Assembly (NCBI RefSeq): GCF_000974985.2
Contig: NZ_LAVA02000016.1
Location: 62,001-126,000 of the forward strand
Source of the DNA: Streptomyces mangrovisoli
GTDB taxonomy: Bacteria > Actinomycetota > Actinomycetes > Streptomycetales > Streptomycetaceae
Reading direction: 5' to 3'
DNA: 64,000 nucleotides
Shown: positions 1 to 8,612 of the stretch, piece after piece
Position numbering within the stretch: position 1 is the first letter of the stretch
Layout: each line of letters opens with the position of its first letter
Notes under the pieces: model-generated
What the model saw: only the letters and a program-made list of their open reading frames with translations
Databases searched by the model: none
What the model was told of the DNA's origin: nothing
Made by a program: the position numbers and the translations under genes

Positions 1-49
1 TCGGCTGCGAGTTGCTGCGTCAGCTGGCTTCGCAGCGGCCGCCGGAGGG

Positions 50-937
50 TCAGATGTGGTCCGTGATGTCCAGCTGCTCGGCGATGGTGGTGAGGGCCGT
101 TCCCAGGGGCAGCGCGACGCGCGTGCGGGCGTACTGGTCGCCGCGGGTGGGACCGAGGTTGACGATCCAGACCGGTTTCCCGGCCGTGGCGGCCTGGCGG
201 ACGAAACGGAGCCCGGACATCACCGTCAGTGAGGATCCGAGGACCAGGAGCGCGTCGGCCGCGGACATCAGGTCGCGGCAGTGTTCGGCGCGGTCGGGTG
301 GGACGTTCTCGCCGAAGAACACGACGTCGGGCTTGAGGATGCCGCCGCAGGCGGTGCAGGGCAGTACCCGGAAGCCACCGGCCTGTTCGTCGGTCAGGTC
401 GGCGTCGCCGTCGGGATTCACCGTGGCGGCCACCGGGTCGAATCCGGGGTTGGCCTCCTCGAGGCGCGCGGCCAGGGCGCGACGCGCGCTGAGGGTGCCG
501 CAGGACAGGCAGACGACCCGGTCGAGTCCGCCGTGGAGCTCCACCACGCCCTGGCTGCCCGCGGCCTGGTGCAGGCCGTCGACGTTCTGGGTGATCAGAC
601 CCGCCAGCAGTCCGTGACGGCCGAACGCGGCCACGGCCCGGTGCCCCGCGTTGGGGCGGGCCCGGCCGAAGGTGCGCCACCCGAGGTGGCTGCGCGCCCA
701 GTAGCGGCGCCGGGCGCGCTCGTCCCCGACGAAGTCCTGGTAGGTCATCGGGGTGTGCCGGCTGAGACTGCCGTGCTCGCCGCGGTAGTCGGGGATGCCC
801 GACTCGGTGGAGAGACCCGCCCCGCTGAGCACCAGCACCCCGCCCGCCCGCAGGGCATCGGCGACGGGCCCGGGGTCGGAGCCTGCCGCCGGCTCATCGC
901 CTGTGGGAGTCCAGCTCAGCGTGGGTCGCATCCGCAT
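50..937 (-). CDS. NAD-dependent protein deacylase, Sir2 (sirtuin) family
   Basis: Sirtuins remove acyl groups from protein lysines in the cytoplasm, consuming NAD and releasing nicotinamide and O-acyl-ADP-ribose. The 295-residue product shows the family signatures in order: the NAD-binding GAGLSTESGIPDYRG near residues 39-53, TQNVDGLH near 116-123, catalytic His135 in ELHG, and a four-cysteine zinc site at C143/C146 and C194/C197. Length is normal for a bacterial sirtuin. The GTG/ATG start region is ambiguous by two codons (MRMRP or MRP). It is transcribed away from the antiporter pair at 1126. Target proteins cannot be read from the sequence. Confidence 0.93.
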   Translation of the reverse strand: MRMRPTLSWTPTGDEPAAGSDPGPVADALRAGGVLVLSGAGLSTESGIPDYRGEHGSLSRHTPMTYQDFVGDERARRRYWARSHLGWRTFGRARPNAGHRAVAAFGRHGLLAGLITQNVDGLHQAAGSQGVVELHGGLDRVVCLSCGTLSARRALAARLEEANPGFDPVAATVNPDGDADLTDEQAGGFRVLPCTACGGILKPDVVFFGENVPPDRAEHCRDLMSAADALLVLGSSLTVMSGLRFVRQAATAGKPVWIVNLGPTRGDQYARTRVALPLGTALTTIAEQLDITDHI

Positions 938-1125
938 GCCGCCAGGGTACGGGGCGGCGCCCGCGCTCTCGCAGGGACGGGGGCGCGCGGCGTCTCGGCG
1001 GTGCGCGTACCGGCTGACGGACGAGCTGAGGGGCCGCCACGGACCGCTACAGCCGCTCGGTTAAAGTGACACCCGTCAATCATTAAAGAAATGGTCAACT
1101 GACCTGTTGGGACGGGAGGGCAGCC
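938..1125. promoter_or_regulatory. divergent spacer with AT-rich patch
   Basis: This 188-base gap separates the divergent sirtuin and antiporter genes. Bases 1060-1100 are clearly AT-richer than the surroundings, as expected for promoter DNA, and a GGGAGGG ribosome binding site at 1114-1120 precedes the 1126 start. I could not assign convincing -35/-10 pairs on either strand. Confidence 0.35.
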
Positions 1126-1611
1126 ATGGGGGCTGCACGCATGGGCAGTACGCCGCTGCCGGGCATCGGAGTCCGGTACGACCTGACCACGAGGGACCGA
1201 CGTCGCGTGTCGGTGGTCGCGCACCGGGACGGCTCGCGGACCCTGAACGCGTACCGCCAGGACGACCCGGACGCGTGCGCGCTGTCGGTCAGGCTGGCCC
1301 CGGGAGAGGCGGACGCACTCGTCGACGCCCTGATGCCGGAGCACCGCAGCCCGAGTCTGCTCTCGACGACCGAGCTGGGGCTGGTCGCGGAGCGGATCGA
1401 GCTGTCCGCCACCTCGTACTGGAACGGACGGCTGCTGGGGGAGACGCGGATGCGCACGGAGACCGGTGTGTCGATCGTCGCGGTGCTGCGCAGAGCGGAG
1501 GCGATCCCCTCACCAGGGCCGGACTTCCGCCTGGCGGGCGGGGACACGCTGATCGTCATCGGCACGCGCGAGGGTGCGGACGCCGCCGCCGTGATCCTCG
1601 GGCGGGAGTGA
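1126..1611 (+). CDS. TrkA-C domain regulatory subunit of cation:proton antiporter
   Basis: A 161-residue cytoplasmic protein whose C-terminal half (about residues 85-158) reads as a TrkA-C (RCK-C) domain, ending in a GDTLIVIGT-type strand. In KhtT/KhtU-type systems such a subunit gates a CPA2 K+(Na+)/H+ antiporter in response to ligand or pH. The antiporter gene follows after only 6 bases, which supports co-translation and partnership. The ATG at 1126 is preceded by GGGAGGG; a second ATG at 1141 is possible. The N-terminal ~80 residues form a separate domain I cannot name. The assignment rests on the C-terminal motif and the neighbour. Confidence 0.82.
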   Translation: MGAARMGSTPLPGIGVRYDLTTRDRRRVSVVAHRDGSRTLNAYRQDDPDACALSVRLAPGEADALVDALMPEHRSPSLLSTTELGLVAERIELSATSYWNGRLLGETRMRTETGVSIVAVLRRAEAIPSPGPDFRLAGGDTLIVIGTREGADAAAVILGRE

Positions 1612-1617
1612 GCCTCG

Positions 1618-2886
1618 ATGCACTCGACCACCTTTCTGATCGAGTTCGGGGCGATCATCCTCGGGCTGGGGCTGCTGGGCCGGTTCGCCGGACGCTTCCA
1701 GTTCTCGCCCATCCCGCTCTATCTGCTGGCGGGGCTGGCCTTCGGGCAGGGCGGGCTGCTCCCGCTGGACACCAGCGAGGAGTTCGTCGCGATCGGCGCC
1801 GAGATCGGCGTGATCCTGCTGCTGCTCATGCTGGGACTGGAGTACACGGCCAGCGACCTGGTCTCCAACCTCAAGACGCAGTACCCGGCCGGGCTGATGG
1901 ACGCCGCGCTCAACGCCCTGCCCGGAGCCGTGATGGCACTGCTGCTGGGCTGGGGCCCGGTGGCGGCGGTGGTCCTGGCCGGGGTGACCTGGGTTTCGTC
2001 CTCCGGGGTCATCGCCAAGGTCATCGGTGATCTGGGGCGTCTGGGCAACCGCGAGACGCCGGTGATCCTGAGCATCCTGGTCCTGGAAGACCTGTCCATG
2101 GCCGTCTATCTGCCCATCGTCACCGCCCTGCTGGCCGGTACGGGCCTGGCCGCCGGTGGCGTCACCCTCGCGATCGCCCTCGGTGTGGCCGGGCTGGTCC
2201 TGCTGCTGGCGGTGCGGTTCGGCCGGCATGTCTCGCGCTTCGTCTCCAGCGACGACCCGGAGAAGCTGCTGCTGGTGGTTCTCGGCCTGACCCTCCTGGT
2301 CGCCGGGCTCGCGCAGGAGTTGCAGGTGTCGGCGGCCGTGGGGGCCTTCCTCGTCGGCATCGCCCTGTCCGGGGAGGTCGCGGAGGGCGCGCACAACCTG
2401 CTCGCCCCGCTGCGAGACCTGTTCGCCGCGGTGTTCTTCGTGTTCTTCGGCCTCCACACCGATCCGTCGAGCATTCCGCCGGTGCTGCTGCCCGCGCTGG
2501 CCCTCGCGGGCGTCACGGCGCTGACGAAGGTCGCCACCGGGTACTGGGCCGCGCAGCGGGCCGGCATATCCGTCAAGGGGCGTTGGCGGGCGGGCGGCAC
2601 ACTGGTCGCGCGCGGAGAGTTCTCCATCGTGATCGCCGGGCTCGCCGTCACCTCCGGGATCGAGCCCTCCCTGGGCCCGCTCGCCACGGCCTACGTCCTG
2701 ATCCTGGTGGTCCTCGGCCCGCTCACCGCCCGCTACACCGAACCCGTGGCCCTCCGCCTGTCCGGCGGCCTGCGCAGGCCGGCTCCCGTGGCCCACGCTC
2801 CGGCGGGCGAGCCGGTCGGGGACCAGAAGGACGCGGCGGACCAGAAGGACGCGGCGGACGATCAGGACCCGGTCGGCCACCCGTGA
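1618..2886 (+). CDS. CPA2 family cation:proton antiporter (Kef/KhtU type)
   Basis: Integral membrane antiporter of 422 residues with about 12 hydrophobic segments, from residue 5 to about 380. It exchanges K+ or Na+ for protons and would act in pH or osmotic homeostasis. Family-like features include the glycine-rich FGQGGLLPL region early on, the MLGLEY helix, and the SILVLEDLSMAVYL segment where the ion-binding acidic residues lie. It lacks the C-terminal TrkA-N domain of long Kef proteins, consistent with a separate regulatory subunit encoded 6 bases upstream. The C-terminus ends in a hydrophilic DQKDAA repeat of no obvious function. The ion specificity is unknown. Confidence 0.88.
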   Translation: MHSTTFLIEFGAIILGLGLLGRFAGRFQFSPIPLYLLAGLAFGQGGLLPLDTSEEFVAIGAEIGVILLLLMLGLEYTASDLVSNLKTQYPAGLMDAALNALPGAVMALLLGWGPVAAVVLAGVTWVSSSGVIAKVIGDLGRLGNRETPVILSILVLEDLSMAVYLPIVTALLAGTGLAAGGVTLAIALGVAGLVLLLAVRFGRHVSRFVSSDDPEKLLLVVLGLTLLVAGLAQELQVSAAVGAFLVGIALSGEVAEGAHNLLAPLRDLFAAVFFVFFGLHTDPSSIPPVLLPALALAGVTALTKVATGYWAAQRAGISVKGRWRAGGTLVARGEFSIVIAGLAVTSGIEPSLGPLATAYVLILVVLGPLTARYTEPVALRLSGGLRRPAPVAHAPAGEPVGDQKDAADQKDAADDQDPVGHP

Positions 2887-2894
2887 CCTGAGAC

Positions 2895-2947
2895 GGGCGG
2901 GCGGCGCGGCCCGAGCCGTATGCGGCCGTGGCCGTCGCCGCCCGCCC
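2895..2947 (+). terminator. GC-rich stem-loop after antiporter gene
   Basis: Twelve-base arms (2895-2906 and 2936-2947) pair perfectly around a 29-base loop that can itself fold. It starts 8 bases past the antiporter stop codon. There is no T-tract, which is usual for Streptomyces terminators. Confidence 0.5.
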
Positions 2948-3050
2948 TCCCCGGCGCGGACCGGTAGGCCCTGACCGTTACTCCGGCAACGCCCCCTGGG
3001 ACAAAGGCTGTTGTCTCTTCGAATAGGTGGGCCGCGGCCTGCCGGAACTC

Positions 3051-3079
3051 TTTACGGCCATGTGACGACCGAGTATCTT
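3051..3079 (+). promoter_or_regulatory. candidate vegetative promoter of the amylase gene
   Basis: TTTACG (3051-3056) and TATCTT (3074-3079) are separated by 17 bases, a fair match to a SigA-type promoter. It lies about 185 bases upstream of the amylase start, and the palindromes at 3088-3104 immediately follow. Confidence 0.4.
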
Positions 3080-3087
3080 CCCGGTGC

Positions 3088-3104
3088 GCAACGAGTTGCA
3101 GCAA
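3088..3104 (+). promoter_or_regulatory. palindromic operator-like site, possible LacI-family (MalR/Reg1) box
   Basis: Two overlapping palindromes sit just downstream of the candidate -10: GCAAC-GA-GTTGC (3088-3099) and TTGC-A-GCAA (3096-3104). GCAAC/GTTGC half-sites are typical of LacI-family operators, and Streptomyces amylase genes are known to be controlled by MalR/Reg1 through TTGCAG-type sequences. The position would let a bound repressor block transcription start. This is inference from sequence and context only. Confidence 0.4.
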
Positions 3105-3261
3105 GTTTCCGAGACGCATTTCAGATCGGGAACCCGCTGCTCGCCACGGTCCTGCGGCGCGTCAGGGGGCCACGGCGGAGATCCACGCGGGACACCCCCA
3201 CGGGTCCCGTATGCCGGACACCGCGGCCGCCCGCCGCGGCGCACCCCTTGGAGATTCCTCG

Positions 3262-6200
3262 ATGAGACGCACCACGGCCTGGCGGCTCAGACGCCCCTGG
3301 GTACCGCTGGCCGCCGCGGCGGCCCTCCTGATCAGCCTTCTGCCGGCCCTGCACGGGGCCGGCACCGCGCTGGCAGCGACGCCGACCGCCGACGAGACCG
3401 GCAACACCGCGACGGTGTTCTACTACACCAAGACCCGCAACTGGTCGCAGTACTACCTGCATTACGCCCCCGACGGAGCCGCCTGGACGCAGGTGCCCGG
3501 AACCGCGATGGAGACCGGCTGCACGGACTGGGTGAAGAAGACCGTCAGCCTCGGCACCGCCACCACCTGGCAGGCCACGTTCAACAACGGCAGCGGCACC
3601 TGGGACAACAACGGCGGCCAGAACTACGCCCTGGGCACCGGCACCATCACCGTCAAGGACGGCGTCATAGCCCACAGCGACCCGTGCGGCGACGACAACG
3701 GCAGCACCGACCCCTCGCCGTCACCCACCTCCTCCTCGAGCACGACCAGCGCGACCGTCTTCTACTCGACCCAGAACGTGGGCTGGAGCACCGTCAACCT
3801 GCACTACGCCCCCACCGGCGGCGCCTGGACGACCGTGCCCGGCATCGCCATGGAACAGGCGTGCCCGGGATGGTTCAAGAAGACCGTCGACCTGGCCGGC
3901 GCGGCCGGCCTCGCGGCGACCTTCAACAACGGCAACGGCACGTGGGACAACAACAACGGCGCCAACTACGCGCTGACCACCGGCGTCAGCACCGTGAAGG
4001 ACACGACGGTCACCAAGAACGCCACCGACCCCTGCGCCTCCTACGAGCCGGACACCACGGCGCCGACCGCCCCCACCGCCGTCAAGGCGACGGCCACCGA
4101 CACGTCGATCGTGCTGACCTGGGACCCCGCCACCGACGACACGGCCGTCACCGGCTACCAGGTGACCCGCACGGGCGGCACCAAGGGCAGCCAGGTCACC
4201 AGCGTCGGCTCCACCGTGCTCAGCGAATCGGGCCTGGAGGCGGACACCACGTACACCTACACCGTCCGGGCACTCGACGCGGCGGGGAACATCTCGGCCG
4301 CCTCGGACACCGCGAGCGCGACGACGGGCGAGGCGCCGCCGGCGGCCGCGCAGGGCACAATGCTCGGCGGAGACCCGCGCAAGGACCCGATCTACTTCGT
4401 CCTGACCGCCCGCTTCTACGACGGCGACAGCAGCAACAACCGCGGCGGCAACCAGGACGTGGCGTCCGGGAACGCCGCCAACCACGACCCCATGTTCCGC
4501 GGCGACTTCAAGGGACTGGTGCAGAAGCTGGACTACATCAAGGCCCTCGGCTTCTCCGCCGTCTGGATCACCCCCGTGGTCCTCAACCGCTCCGACTACG
4601 ACTACCACGGCTACCACGGCTGGGACTTCTACAAGGTCGACCCCCGACTGGAGTCCGCGGGCGCCTCCTACCAGGACCTCATCAACGCCGCCCACGCCAA
4701 GGGCATGAAGATCTACCAGGACGTCGTCTACAACCACAGCTCGCGCTGGGGCGCCAAGGGCCTGTTCGTGCCCACCGTCTACGGCGTGCGCGACTCCCAG
4801 TGGTCCTGGTACTACGACGAGAAGCAGCCCGGCTTCGAGTACGACGGCCTGACCGTCGAGCCCACCTCCGGTAAGTCGTACTACAACGGCGACCTGTGGT
4901 CCACCACCGAACCGACCGGCAACACCTGCCTGAACTGGGGCAAGCCCACCGGGTCCAAGTCACCCGAGGGCTACACCCTCTACAACTGCCAGTGGCCGAG
5001 CCCCACCAGCGGCATGTTCCCCTCGAAGTACTACCACCAGTGCTGGATCGGCAACTGGGAGGGCGAGGACTCCCGTTCGTGCTGGCTGGCCGACGACCTC
5101 GCCGACTTCAACACCGAGAACCCCACGGTGCAGAACTACCTCATCGGCGCCTACGACAAGTACATCGACATGGGCGTCGACGGCTTCCGCATCGACACCG
5201 CCGTCCACATCCCCCGCGTCACCTGGAACCGTCGCTTCCTGCCCGCCATCCAGGAACGCGTCGCCCAGGACTGGGGACCGGACAAGGCCCAGGACTTCTT
5301 CGTCTTCGGCGAGGTCGGCGCCTTCGTCAACGACAAGTGGAACCGCGGCTCGGTCAACCACTCCGCCCAGTTCTACACCTGGAAGGAGCGCAAGACGTAC
5401 ACCGACGACGACGTCCAGGCCGCCCTCGACCAGTACACCTACGAGGAGAACCTCGGCACGGGCAACCAGCCCACCTCCACCAACGCCTTCCTCAGCGGCA
5501 ACAGTTACCACACCCCCGACCACTCGCAGTTCTCCGGCATGAACATCATCGACATGCGCATGCACATGAACTTCGGCGACGCGCACAACGCCTTCAACAA
5601 CGGCAAGGACTCCGACGACTCCACCAACGACGCCACCTACAACGTCGTCTACGTCGACAGCCACGACTACGGACCCAACAAGTCCAGCGTCCGCTACACC
5701 GGCGGCCAGGACGCCTGGGCCGAGAACATGGCCCTGATGTGGACCTTCCGCGGCATCCCCACCCTCTACTACGGCTCCGAGATCCAGTTCCAGGCCGGCA
5801 AGACCATCGACTGCGGCCCCAGCTGCCCGCTGGCCACCACCGGCCGCGCCTACTACGGCGACCACCTCGAAGGCACCGTCACCACAAGCGACTTCTCCAA
5901 GGCCGACAGCGCCACCGGCGAGGTCGCCACCACCCTGGCCCAGCCCCTGGTCAAGCACCTCCAGCGGCTCAACCAGATCCGCCGCGCCATCCCGGCCCTG
6001 CAGATGGGCCAGTACTCCACCGACGGCGTCTCGGGCGGCGGCATGGACTTCAAGCGCCGCTACACCGACACCGCCGCCGGCGTGGACAGCTTCGCCCTCG
6101 TCGCCGTCACCGACGGCGCCACCTACAGCGGCATCCCCAACGGCACCTACAAGGACGCCGTCACGGGCGACGTCCGCCAGGTCACCGACGGCACCCTCAC

Positions 6201-6306
6201 CGTCGCCGCCCCCGGCAAGGGCAACCTGCGCGTCTACGTCCTCGACCTCGGCGGCAAGAACGCCGCCCCGGGCAAGATCGGCACGGACGGCCCGTACCTC
6301 AAGTAG
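3262..6306 (+). CDS. secreted alpha-amylase (GH13) with two CBM25 modules and an Fn3 domain
   Basis: Extracellular starch-degrading enzyme of 1014 residues. A Sec signal peptide (twin-arginine-rich n-region, hydrophobic core, ALAA cleavage site) covers about residues 1-39. Two CBM25 starch-binding modules follow (about 48-135 and 165-250, each with a W-x3-Y/N-LHYAP strand and a GTWDNN turn), then a fibronectin type III domain (about 270-360) and the GH13 barrel from about 370. The four GH13 motifs are visible: DVVYNHS (near 487), DGFRIDTAVH with the nucleophile Asp (near 640), FGEVG with the acid/base Glu (near 682) and VDSHD (near 798). The ATG at 3262, after a GGAG, is preferred to upstream in-frame starts because it opens directly into the signal peptide. 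It stands alone, with a terminator behind it. Confidence 0.93.
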   Translation: MRRTTAWRLRRPWVPLAAAAALLISLLPALHGAGTALAATPTADETGNTATVFYYTKTRNWSQYYLHYAPDGAAWTQVPGTAMETGCTDWVKKTVSLGTATTWQATFNNGSGTWDNNGGQNYALGTGTITVKDGVIAHSDPCGDDNGSTDPSPSPTSSSSTTSATVFYSTQNVGWSTVNLHYAPTGGAWTTVPGIAMEQACPGWFKKTVDLAGAAGLAATFNNGNGTWDNNNGANYALTTGVSTVKDTTVTKNATDPCASYEPDTTAPTAPTAVKATATDTSIVLTWDPATDDTAVTGYQVTRTGGTKGSQVTSVGSTVLSESGLEADTTYTYTVRALDAAGNISAASDTASATTGEAPPAAAQGTMLGGDPRKDPIYFVLTARFYDGDSSNNRGGNQDVASGNAANHDPMFRGDFKGLVQKLDYIKALGFSAVWITPVVLNRSDYDYHGYHGWDFYKVDPRLESAGASYQDLINAAHAKGMKIYQDVVYNHSSRWGAKGLFVPTVYGVRDSQWSWYYDEKQPGFEYDGLTVEPTSGKSYYNGDLWSTTEPTGNTCLNWGKPTGSKSPEGYTLYNCQWPSPTSGMFPSKYYHQCWIGNWEGEDSRSCWLADDLADFNTENPTVQNYLIGAYDKYIDMGVDGFRIDTAVHIPRVTWNRRFLPAIQERVAQDWGPDKAQDFFVFGEVGAFVNDKWNRGSVNHSAQFYTWKERKTYTDDDVQAALDQYTYEENLGTGNQPTSTNAFLSGNSYHTPDHSQFSGMNIIDMRMHMNFGDAHNAFNNGKDSDDSTNDATYNVVYVDSHDYGPNKSSVRYTGGQDAWAENMALMWTFRGIPTLYYGSEIQFQAGKTIDCGPSCPLATTGRAYYGDHLEGTVTTSDFSKADSATGEVATTLAQPLVKHLQRLNQIRRAIPALQMGQYSTDGVSGGGMDFKRRYTDTAAGVDSFALVAVTDGATYSGIPNGTYKDAVTGDVRQVTDGTLTVAAPGKGNLRVYVLDLGGKNAAPGKIGTDGPYLK

Positions 6307-6327
6307 CCCGTCCGGCCCGCGCCCTGC

Positions 6328-6359
6328 CCGGCCGGCCCCGTGCGTGCGGGGCCGGCCGG
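6328..6359 (+). terminator. 13-bp stem terminator after amylase
   Basis: Perfect 13-base arms (6328-6340 and 6347-6359) flank a 6-base loop, 21 bases past the amylase stop. It sits between convergent genes and could serve both strands. Confidence 0.7.
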
Positions 6360-6418
6360 TGGACGCCGGCGGCGCGAGCCGAGCGCGGGGACCCTCAGGC
6401 GGCGCCCATGCTGTCGCT

Positions 6419-6991
6419 TCAGGCGTTCGAGGGGCCGGCGCTGTCACGCCGGTGCGTCCAGCGGGGCGGCCACGTCTGGTCCCGCGCGATGGCCGTGCCC
6501 GGTATCCCGAGGGTGGCGCGCGCACAGCGGTGGAACTCGTCCCGCGCGAGTCGGTATGCCGTGAAGGCTTCGCTCCACTGCGCGGGATCGCCGGGCTCGT
6601 CACCGCGGCTCATCGCGAGCAGGTGCCACACACAATGGTTCAACTGCCGTGCCGCACTGATCGTGTCCGTGTCGGTCAGGAGCCGCACCGTCTCGATCTC
6701 CGCGTGGCGCCGTACCTCGGCCTCGTGCAGTCTGTCGAGGTTGTCCCGGGTGGGTTCCAAGGGGGCGTGGTCGAAGGTCAGCCCACGGTGGGCGGCCAAG
6801 CCGTTCGCCATGGCGATGATGTCCTTGACGGCTCTCACATAGTCCCCGTAGGCGGTCAATCGCCTTTCGTCCCAGCGGACATCAAGCTCTCTGCGCCACC
6901 GCGCCCGCTCCGACAGGGCCGTGGTCACATACGATGCCACGGCACCCACGACGACGCCCAGCAGCGCAGAGTTCTCAGCACTCACAGCCAC
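6419..6991 (-). CDS. hypothetical membrane-anchored protein
   Basis: I do not recognise this 190-residue protein. A single hydrophobic segment near the N-terminus (about residues 7-25, LLGVVVGAVASYVTTAL) is followed by a charged, helical, Arg/Glu-rich region likely facing the cytoplasm. The pattern resembles small Streptomyces proteins with an N-terminal anchor and a helical bundle. The start is GTG at 6991, with GGAAGG about eight bases upstream. It converges on the amylase gene. No catalytic motif is visible. Confidence 0.65.
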   Translation of the reverse strand: MAVSAENSALLGVVVGAVASYVTTALSERARWRRELDVRWDERRLTAYGDYVRAVKDIIAMANGLAAHRGLTFDHAPLEPTRDNLDRLHEAEVRRHAEIETVRLLTDTDTISAARQLNHCVWHLLAMSRGDEPGDPAQWSEAFTAYRLARDEFHRCARATLGIPGTAIARDQTWPPRWTHRRDSAGPSNA

Positions 6992-7083
6992 CCCGACACC
7001 TTCCGACCTCAGTCCGACACGTGCGCCGAGTGTGACAGGAAGAGCGTCCGACAGCCGTCGGCCGGACCTTTGGCGGACGGCCC

Positions 7084-7351
7084 TCAGGCGGTCGCGGACC
7101 GTATGAAGAGGGCCGCGCTCGCCGTCATCAGGATCAGGGCGACCACCACGAGCAGCGGGGCGGCCAACAGGGCTCGGGCGCGGCCGCGGTTCACGCGTCG
7201 CAGCGCCGCGATCGAGTCGACCTTCGCGCGGTTCGACTCCTGCGGGCCGTGACGGACCGTGGGCTCCAGCAGCCGGAGGAGGTCCTCGGTGCCGGCCTGC
7301 GGCGGCCCTCGTGTGCGTGGACGGGCGCGCGGCCGTCGGCCGGGCCGGCCG
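7084..7351 (-). pseudogene. small membrane-tail gene interrupted by a frameshift
   Basis: Reading from an ATG at 7351 that overlaps the preceding stop (ATGA), codon use is good for about 15 codons (MTAGPADGRAPV...). It then becomes poor, while another frame takes over near 7305 and continues with strong third-position G/C to a stop at 7084. The joined product would be about 88 residues and end in one transmembrane helix (LLAAPLLVVVALILM). A single-base indel near 7305 explains the pattern. Either the gene is decaying or the sequence has an error. Function unknown. Confidence 0.45.
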
Positions 7352-7986
7352 TCATGCCCGCTCGTAGGTGCGGTCGAAGGCGTGGGGCGACGGCTCGTCG
7401 TGGTCGGGCCGGCCGTGGTCCAGGCCGGCCGGCGTCCGGCCGAGCCTTCGCGCCAGCCGCCCGCGCGCGGCTCGACCGCGGCCAGGGCTCGTAGCAGCGC
7501 CCGCGCGGCGGTCCACTCGTCCTGGCGGAGCGGCTCGTCGCGTTCGAGGCGCCGGACCATGGAGGAGCACAGGTCGGCCTCCTGCGACGCCAGACGACCG
7601 CGCGCACTCCGCAGGTCGTCGACCAGGCGGCGCTTGCGCGCGGCCCAGTGCGCCCGCGCGGCCTCGGCCGGTGCGCGCAGCCGACCCGCGCGGTCGCGGG
7701 ACAAGTGGCGTGCGCGCAGGGCCGCAACCCGTTCCGCCTCGGCCTCGTCGATGCGCGGCACGATGTGCTCGATCCGCGTGATGATCTCCCTCGTCAGCGT
7801 GTACACGCCGGTGCCGGTGTCTTCCCTGAGGGCGACGGCCTAGGCGTGGCGCTGCTCCAGGTCGACGATCACGGCACACGGCACCAGGGATTCGGGGATG
7901 CCGAAGAAGCGCTGCATGGCCGAGACGGTGAGGGTCTGGGCGCGCTGGTGCTCGTCGAGACCATGGGGCCGCGCGGACGAGGCCGC
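7352..7986 (-). pseudogene. decayed gene with in-frame stop and frameshift
   Basis: Three stretches with good codon bias line up on the minus strand. About 7986-7843 contains MQRFFGIPESLVPCAVIVDL. An in-frame TAG at 7840-7842 follows, then the same frame from 7839 to about 7450 with an Arg/Glu-rich helical region. A shift to another frame then ends at TGA 7352 with HAFDRTYERA. A GTG at 7806 could restart translation but lacks a well-placed ribosome binding site. The intact ancestor would be about 200 residues; I do not recognise the family. The true N-terminus is unclear. Confidence 0.45.
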
Positions 7987-8414
7987 GGCGACCAGCCGTG
8001 GGGATCTGGGGGCCCTCAGCCCGGTTCCTGACACCGGCTGTGACGCGTGGGCCGCCCGCCTCGAGCCCATGCGGACGGCTCCCGGCAACTGGCGGGACGA
8101 CAAGAACAAGCGGCTGCGAGCACCGCCCGCCTCCTTCGCGCCGGACACCGCGAGCGTCTCGGGACCGTGTGCAGATCCGGGGCGTCGGCGGAGCGGGCGA
8201 GCAGGAACACCACGAGCGAAATTCACGCCGTACGTCGGCGTCCCGTCACGTGATGGCTGTGCCGCGGTGGGCGCCAGTGGGGGCGTTGGCGGCCGTGAAA
8301 CGCCGCCAAAGCGCCAGGCGCGCTGCCGACGTTGCGTTTGCCTCAGGTGCGGGCGGGGACTCGTGGCCTTGGACGAGGACGTCGGCGGATGACTTCCCGT
8401 CCGACGGAGGAATC
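7987..8414. other. no convincing gene
   Basis: Open frames cross this stretch on both strands but none has consistent third-position G/C. It probably holds the lost 5' end of the decayed gene to the left and the leader of the small membrane gene at 8415. A GGCGGC/GCCGCC inverted repeat lies near 8290-8310. Confidence 0.4.
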
Positions 8415-8570
8415 ATGATCATCCTCGGAGTCATTCTGCTCGTCATCGGTCTTGTCGCGGGCATCGGAATCCTTTGGACCATCGGGATCATTCTGGTGGC
8501 GATCGGCGCCCTGCTGTGGATCATGGGAGCGATCGGGCGTGGGGTCGGCGGACGACAGCACTACTGGTAA
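8415..8570 (+). CDS. 51-residue DUF6131-like membrane protein
   Basis: A very short hydrophobic protein: two transmembrane helices (about residues 2-18 and 22-40) rich in Ile, Leu and Gly, followed by a basic GRGVGGRQHYW tail. This matches the compact actinobacterial family I know as DUF6131, of unknown function. The ATG at 8415 is preceded by a strong GGAGG at 8406-8410. The longer frame upstream is not coding-like. It converges on the gene at 8613. Confidence 0.75.
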   Translation: MIILGVILLVIGLVAGIGILWTIGIILVAIGALLWIMGAIGRGVGGRQHYW

Positions 8571-8612
8571 CGGCTGTCGCTCCGTGGCCGTCCGGGGCCG
8601 TCCGGGCTCGGC

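Noticed and set aside
1510..2880. 456-residue minus-strand frame opposite the CPA2 antiporter
   Set aside because: Gln/Asp/Gly-rich antisense product without any recognisable segment.
4960..6603. 547-residue minus-strand open frame opposite the amylase
   Set aside because: Val/Gly/Ala-rich shadow of the strongly coding plus strand; no domain, and the amylase frame has clear motifs.
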